A stretch of DNA of 17,600 nucleotides from CAYFHQ01 sp964342805 (GTDB lineage: Bacteria; Bacillota; Clostridia; Peptostreptococcales; Acidaminobacteraceae), in assembly GCA_964342805.1 (NCBI GenBank), contig CAYFHQ010000081.1, positions 1 through 17,600 of the forward strand, in the 5' to 3' direction. The position numbers and the translations under genes are program-made. Under the pieces are notes generated by a model that saw only the letters and a program-made list of their open reading frames with translations, made no database searches and was not told where the DNA came from. Each line of letters begins with the position of its first letter. The first letter of the stretch is position 1. Below are positions 13,757-17,600 of the stretch, one piece after another.

Positions 13757-16069
13757 GTGAAATTCGTAGGAAAGAGCGTAAAACGCGTTGACGGTATAAA
13801 GAAAGTAACAGGCTCACTGAAGTATGTAGACGACATCAAGCTGTCCCGCATGATGTATGCGGCAGTCAAGAGAAGTCCTTATCCCCATGCCAATATTGTC
13901 AGTATTAACGCTGAAAAAGCGGCTGCCATGCCTGGGGTAAAAAATATCATTACCGGAGACCAGTTTGTCAAACGTGGGGGTCTCTACCTAGAAGATAAAA
14001 ACTTCCTAGCCGTGGGCAAGGCCCGATATAGGGGCGAAGCAGTTGTGGCTGTATGTGCGGAAACAGAAGACATTGCCCAGGCTGCCCTTGAACTGATTGA
14101 AGTGGAATATGAAGTTCTTCCAGCAGTAACAAATGCAGTGGATGGCATGAAGCCAGACTCACCTTTGGTTCACCCGGACTTGGGAGACTACCACTGGGCG
14201 CCAGTCTTCTTCCCGAAACCAGGTACCAACATTTCCAACCACTACACCCTACGGAAGGGTGACGCACCAAAGGCCTTTGAGGAAGCAGAGTTTGTTGTGG
14301 AAAATGACTTCTTTGTTCCCCACGTCCAGCACGTGCCCATTGAAAATCACACGGCCATTGCTCAAATGGACGTGGACGGCTTCCTAACGGTGTGGGCGTC
14401 TTGTCAGTCACCCTATGCTGTACGTCAAGCCCTGGCTGCAGCCTTTGATATCCCCCTCAACAAGCTTCGGGTACTCTCCCCGGCAGTTGGCGGTGGTTTT
14501 GGTTCAAAAGCAGGAACGACCCTGGAAGGGATCATTATTCCCATGGCCATGGCCAACCCAGGTCGTCCCATTAAGTTGACCTACTCCCGTGAGGATGAGT
14601 TTGAAAATGCCTATGTCCGCCAGGGACTCCATGCAACCATCAAGACAGCTGTAAATAAAGACGGCAAGGTGACTGCAGTTCAAAATGAGTTCGTTTGGGA
14701 CGGCGGCGCTTATAACGAATACGGTGTAAACATTGCCAAGGCCGCAGGTTACGCTTCTGCAGGTCCCTATGATATTGACAACGTATGGACCGACTCCTAT
14801 TGTGTCTACACCAACCACCCGGTTGGGGGCCCATACAGGGGCTTTGGTATGTGTGAAATCCACTTTGGCATTGAGCAGAACCTGGACATGATCGCAGACA
14901 AGCTGGGACTCACACCTATAGAAATCCGACGTATCAACGGTATGAAGCCGGGTGGTACAACGGGTACAGGTGAAGTGGTTTCCGTGTCTGGTCTCCAGGA
15001 ATGTCTAGACCAGGTAATTGAAGATATTCAGCTCCATGAGAAATCTGAACCGTCAGGACCCAATAAGGTTCGGGGTAAGGGGATTGCATGTGGTTGGAAG
15101 GCACCTTCCATGCCCAACAATGCAGCCTCTTCAGCGGTGATCAAGCTCAACGAGGACGGGTCAGCCCACTTACTGGTTTCTGCCCAGGACATCGGCCAGG
15201 GGTCTGATACAGTCATGACCCAGATCGCAGCAGAGGTGTTGTCCATTTCACCGGACAAGATCACCATCCGAACCGGAGACACGGACCACACCCCTTATGA
15301 ATGGCAAACCGTAGCTTCGCGGATTACTTATTCCGCAGGCCGGGCTGTATTTGAAGCAGCAAAAGACGCCATGGACCAATTACTTGAACTATCCCAGATA
15401 AAATTGGGTATATACAAACGGGACTTGGAACTTCGTGACGGCTATGTGGTTTCCAAGATCTATCCAGACAAGAAGGTGGCCATAGCTGATCTGGCCTTGG
15501 GTCTAAACTTTGACGATGGTTCTGCCATCCACGGACCGATTATTGGTCGGGGATCATTTATCCCACCGAATATTCGAAATGCAGACAAGAAAACAGGTTT
15601 GGGTGACCATCCAGTAGCTTTCTGGACCTATGGTGTTCAGGGCGTGGAAGTAGAAGTAGACCTCCAGACCGGTCAAACAAAGGTGTTAAAAGTGGCTTCT
15701 TGCTTTGACGTTGGGAATGTCATCAATCCACAGCTACTGGAAGGCCAGATTGAAGGGGCCATCGTCCAGGGCTTGGGAACAGCTCTATTTGAAGAACTCA
15801 TGCTTGTTGACGGCAAGGTCATGAATCCATCCTTCGTGGATTATAAGATTCCAACCTCGGATGACATGCCAGAAATGATCATTAAGTTCATCGAAAATCC
15901 AGAGGAAACTGGACCGTTTGGTGCAAGGGGCGTTGCAGAACCTGCAATGGTACCGTCGGCTCCAGCTATTGCGAATGCCATATTTGACGCGACTGGCATT
16001 CGACTCAATACAATGCCTATGACGGCTGAAAAAGTACTGACTGCCATCAAGGCAAAGCAGCAAGGGTAA
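13757..16069 (+). CDS. Molybdenum hydroxylase large (molybdopterin-binding) subunit, copy 2
   Basis: This 770-residue catalytic subunit begins at GTG 13757 (AGGGGGTG upstream; the reading KFVGKSVKRVDGIKKVTG is the family N-terminus). Motifs: GGGFGSK at 245-251, PYRGFG with Arg361, EWQTVASRITYSAG near 515, and GARGVAEP with Glu728 as the catalytic base (GVAE in place of the more common GVGE). Ala252 follows GGGFGSK where bovine xanthine oxidase has Glu802, as in copy 1. No CO dehydrogenase Cys loop is present. It closes the FAD, Fe-S, Mo trio and is followed 52 nt later by the NCS2 permease without a terminator, so uptake and hydroxylation are probably co-expressed. The substrate is likely a purine, pyrimidine or related ring because of the permease; this is inference. 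Confidence 0.94.
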   Translation: MKFVGKSVKRVDGIKKVTGSLKYVDDIKLSRMMYAAVKRSPYPHANIVSINAEKAAAMPGVKNIITGDQFVKRGGLYLEDKNFLAVGKARYRGEAVVAVCAETEDIAQAALELIEVEYEVLPAVTNAVDGMKPDSPLVHPDLGDYHWAPVFFPKPGTNISNHYTLRKGDAPKAFEEAEFVVENDFFVPHVQHVPIENHTAIAQMDVDGFLTVWASCQSPYAVRQALAAAFDIPLNKLRVLSPAVGGGFGSKAGTTLEGIIIPMAMANPGRPIKLTYSREDEFENAYVRQGLHATIKTAVNKDGKVTAVQNEFVWDGGAYNEYGVNIAKAAGYASAGPYDIDNVWTDSYCVYTNHPVGGPYRGFGMCEIHFGIEQNLDMIADKLGLTPIEIRRINGMKPGGTTGTGEVVSVSGLQECLDQVIEDIQLHEKSEPSGPNKVRGKGIACGWKAPSMPNNAASSAVIKLNEDGSAHLLVSAQDIGQGSDTVMTQIAAEVLSISPDKITIRTGDTDHTPYEWQTVASRITYSAGRAVFEAAKDAMDQLLELSQIKLGIYKRDLELRDGYVVSKIYPDKKVAIADLALGLNFDDGSAIHGPIIGRGSFIPPNIRNADKKTGLGDHPVAFWTYGVQGVEVEVDLQTGQTKVLKVASCFDVGNVINPQLLEGQIEGAIVQGLGTALFEELMLVDGKVMNPSFVDYKIPTSDDMPEMIIKFIENPEETGPFGARGVAEPAMVPSAPAIANAIFDATGIRLNTMPMTAEKVLTAIKAKQQG

Positions 16070-16121
16070 AAGGAAACAAGGATCAACGAGCTAAACAGGA
16101 GGAAATTTAAGGAGGGGTTGA

Positions 16122-17342
16122 ATGGAATCGCATAAGAACGTAGAAGCAATCACCGATGTAGCAGAATTAGGCATGCCGAAAATGATGACGCTGGGTGTTC
16201 AGCACGCCTTTACAATGTTTGGTGCCACAGTATTGGTACCTATCATTACCGGGCTAGACATCTCCGTATCACTATTCCTTGCAGGTGTGGGTACACTTCT
16301 ATTCCACTTGATTACAAAGGGTAAAGTACCGGCATTCCTTGGATCTTCATTTGCATTTATTGCGCCAATGCTTGCAGTGGCTGAAACCCACGGTCTAGCA
16401 TTTGCACGAGGCGGTATTGTTGTTGCAGGTCTTGTTTATCTTATTTTAGCGGGCCTCATGCAAGTGTTTGGGACTGAAAGGGTTATCAAATTTTTCCCTC
16501 CTGTAGTAACGGGACCTATCATCATTGTTATCGGTCTAAAGCTTGCACCTGTAGCCATTAACATGGCTTCTGGTAACTGGTGGCTAGCCGTATTGGCATT
16601 CTGTATTGTTGCAGGTGTCAGCGTATTTGCCAAGGGCTTCCTAAAAGTTATTCCAGTTATCTTTGGTCTGATCGGCGCTTACATCGTTGCTGTGATCTTT
16701 GGTCAGGTTGACTTCACGCCAGTTGGTGAAGCTGCTTGGTTTGGTATCCCAGCCTTTGAAATGGCGAAGTTTGAGCTTGGTGCCATCCTAACGGTTGCAC
16801 CGATCGCCCTGGCTACAATGGTTGAGCACGTTGGTGACGTTATCGCTATTGGTGAAACAGTTGAGCAGGACTTCCTAGAAGATCCAGGCCTACCTAGAAC
16901 CCTCATGGGTGATGGTGTTGCTACGACAATCTCCGCTTTCTTCGGTGGTCCAGCAAACACTACATACTCTGAGAACACTGGCGTATTGGCACTGACACGT
17001 GCTTGGGACCCTAAGATCATGCGTATTGCTGCAATCTTCGCTATGATCCTTGGTCTGATCCCTAAGCTGGGTGCTGTGATTTCTACTATCCCTGGTGCTA
17101 TCATCGGCGGTATCTCTATCATCCTATTTGGTATGATCGCTTCCATCGGTGCTAAGACACTAGTTGTGAACCAAGTTGATTTCAACAAATCAAGAAACCT
17201 TATTATCGTGGCAACAATCGTAGTTCTAGGTCTTGGTGGCGCTGTACTGCCCCTAAGCATTGGTTCTATGGCTGTAAACATTGAAGGTATGGCACTTGCG
17301 GCTATCGCAGGTATCCTACTGAACGTTATTTTGCCAGAATAG
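16122..17342 (+). CDS. NCS2-family nucleobase permease (uracil/xanthine type)
   Basis: This 406-residue, strongly hydrophobic protein is of a size and pattern fitting 14 membrane segments of the NCS2 fold. The N-terminal part closely matches the UraA branch (QHAFTMFGATVLVPIITG, then GTLLFHLITKGKVPAFLGSSFAFIAPM). The two substrate-binding half-helix motifs are VEHVGDVIAIGE (about 237-248) and GGPANTTYSENTGVLALT (about 280-297), holding the two Glu residues that correspond to UraA Glu241 and Glu290. Four residues after the first Glu, UraA has His245 but this protein has Asp, as purine carriers such as XanQ and UapA do. The substrate may therefore be uracil, xanthine or a related ring. ATG 16122 has AAGGAGGGG with good spacing; a further GGAGG at 16099 has no start codon behind it. 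It is the last gene of operon 2 and is expected in the cytoplasmic membrane as a proton symporter. Confidence 0.93.
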   Translation: MESHKNVEAITDVAELGMPKMMTLGVQHAFTMFGATVLVPIITGLDISVSLFLAGVGTLLFHLITKGKVPAFLGSSFAFIAPMLAVAETHGLAFARGGIVVAGLVYLILAGLMQVFGTERVIKFFPPVVTGPIIIVIGLKLAPVAINMASGNWWLAVLAFCIVAGVSVFAKGFLKVIPVIFGLIGAYIVAVIFGQVDFTPVGEAAWFGIPAFEMAKFELGAILTVAPIALATMVEHVGDVIAIGETVEQDFLEDPGLPRTLMGDGVATTISAFFGGPANTTYSENTGVLALTRAWDPKIMRIAAIFAMILGLIPKLGAVISTIPGAIIGGISIILFGMIASIGAKTLVVNQVDFNKSRNLIIVATIVVLGLGGAVLPLSIGSMAVNIEGMALAAIAGILLNVILPE

Positions 17343-17372
17343 AAAGAGATGTGTTGCTCGTTGATCAAAATG

Positions 17373-17405
17373 AAGCCGGTAAGAGACTCCTTCTTTTACC
17401 GGCTT
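17373..17405 (+). terminator. Hairpin terminator after the permease gene
   Basis: A 13-bp stem (17373-17385 AAGCCGGTAAGAG with 17393-17405 CTTTTACCGGCTT, one G-T pair) has a 7-nt loop. The tail is only TGATTTGG, so the T-run is weak, but the stem is long and stable and stands 30 nt after the stop codon. Confidence 0.7.
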
Positions 17406-17459
17406 TGATTTGGCGTCATATCATAAAGAACTTACGGTATAAGCAGAATATATTGTTAA

Positions 17460-17525
17460 ATGGTCACATAAAACTGTACAATAAATTAACTGAAAATTGA
17501 GTATAATTATAGTAGAGGTGACCAT
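17460..17525. promoter_or_regulatory. Promoter region of the PucR-type gene with an 8-bp inverted repeat
   Basis: TATAAT at 17502-17507 is 20 nt before the start codon's leader and is the best -10; TTGTTA 17453-17458 with TACAAT 17477-17482 (18-nt spacer) is an alternative. ATGGTCAC at 17460-17467 and GTGACCAT at 17518-17525 are exact reverse complements flanking these boxes; the right arm covers the ribosome binding site GAGGTG. Either -10 would start transcription after the left arm, so the pair would act as DNA sites, perhaps for autoregulation. Confidence 0.45.
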
Positions 17526-17527
17526 CA

Positions 17528-17600
17528 ATGCAGAAGAACATCGGCGTAAAGGTTCGAGAAGTTGTAGAACTGGAATTACTGAAGGACGCAAAAATACTGA
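17528..17600 (+). CDS. PucR-family transcriptional regulator, N-terminal fragment (3' end outside window)
   Basis: ATG 17528 has GAGGTG 7 nt upstream and the frame stays open to the window edge, giving 24 codons. The reading NIGVKVREVVELELLKDAKIL matches the start of the PucR N-terminal domain (pattern: V-TVRE-L-L-LL-GA-VL), a module found in regulators of purine and related catabolism. The family usually has a C-terminal helix-turn-helix, which is outside the window. The location right after the NCS2 permease supports control of the neighbouring hydroxylase operons. The fragment is short, so the family call rests on about 20 residues plus context. Confidence 0.7.
   Translation, partial: MQKNIGVKVREVVELELLKDAKIL

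Noticed and set aside
16070..16121. Possible separate promoter for the permease gene
   Set aside because: The 52-nt gap contains two Shine-Dalgarno-like stretches but no promoter-like pair and no terminator, so co-transcription with the Mo subunit is the simpler reading.

Overview
The window looks like a chromosomal catabolic island from an anaerobic or facultative Firmicute, most likely a clostridium. The evidence is strong AGGAGG-type ribosome binding sites ahead of nearly every gene, short intergenic gaps, hairpin plus T-run terminators, moderate G+C, and protein relatives typical of Clostridia. No mobile element, CRISPR array, tRNA or rRNA was seen. Every real gene runs on the + strand except one two-gene operon in the middle.

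Layout. (1) 1-3733: the tail of an operon encoding an amidase-signature hydrolase (its 5' part lies outside the window), a carboxymuconolactone-decarboxylase-fold protein without the redox CxxC, a membrane-anchored chemoreceptor with a C-terminal sensor-like domain, and carbamate kinase (arcC), closed by a strong terminator. (2) 3752-5116: a single gene for a two-Rossmann flavin monooxygenase-like oxidoreductase with its own terminator. (3) 5214-8840: a three-subunit molybdenum hydroxylase of the xanthine dehydrogenase family, in the order Mo subunit, FAD subunit, 2Fe-2S subunit, with overlapping genes. (4) 8890-12196, minus strand: a VWA protein followed by a MoxR/RavA-type AAA+ ATPase, convergent with operon 3 and sharing a bidirectional terminator with it. 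(5) 12436-17405: a second, paralogous molybdenum hydroxylase, now ordered FAD, 2Fe-2S, Mo, followed by an NCS2 nucleobase permease and a terminator. (6) 17528 to the edge: the first 24 codons of a PucR-type regulator.

How it may work together (inference). The NCS2 permease and PucR-type regulator point to uptake and breakdown of a purine, pyrimidine or similar N-heterocycle. The two molybdenum hydroxylases would hydroxylate the ring, the amidase would hydrolyse an amide or ureido intermediate, and carbamate kinase would recover ATP from carbamoyl phosphate. The VWA/AAA+ pair between the hydroxylase operons resembles RavA-ViaA and CoxD-CoxE and is the obvious candidate for cofactor insertion or maturation. 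Both Mo subunits keep the catalytic Glu and the substrate-side Arg but carry Ala where bovine xanthine oxidase has the purine-binding Glu802, so the true substrate should be treated as open. The divergent control region at 12197-12435 is rich in paired sequence motifs and is the likeliest place where the maturation operon and the second hydroxylase/permease operon are co-regulated.
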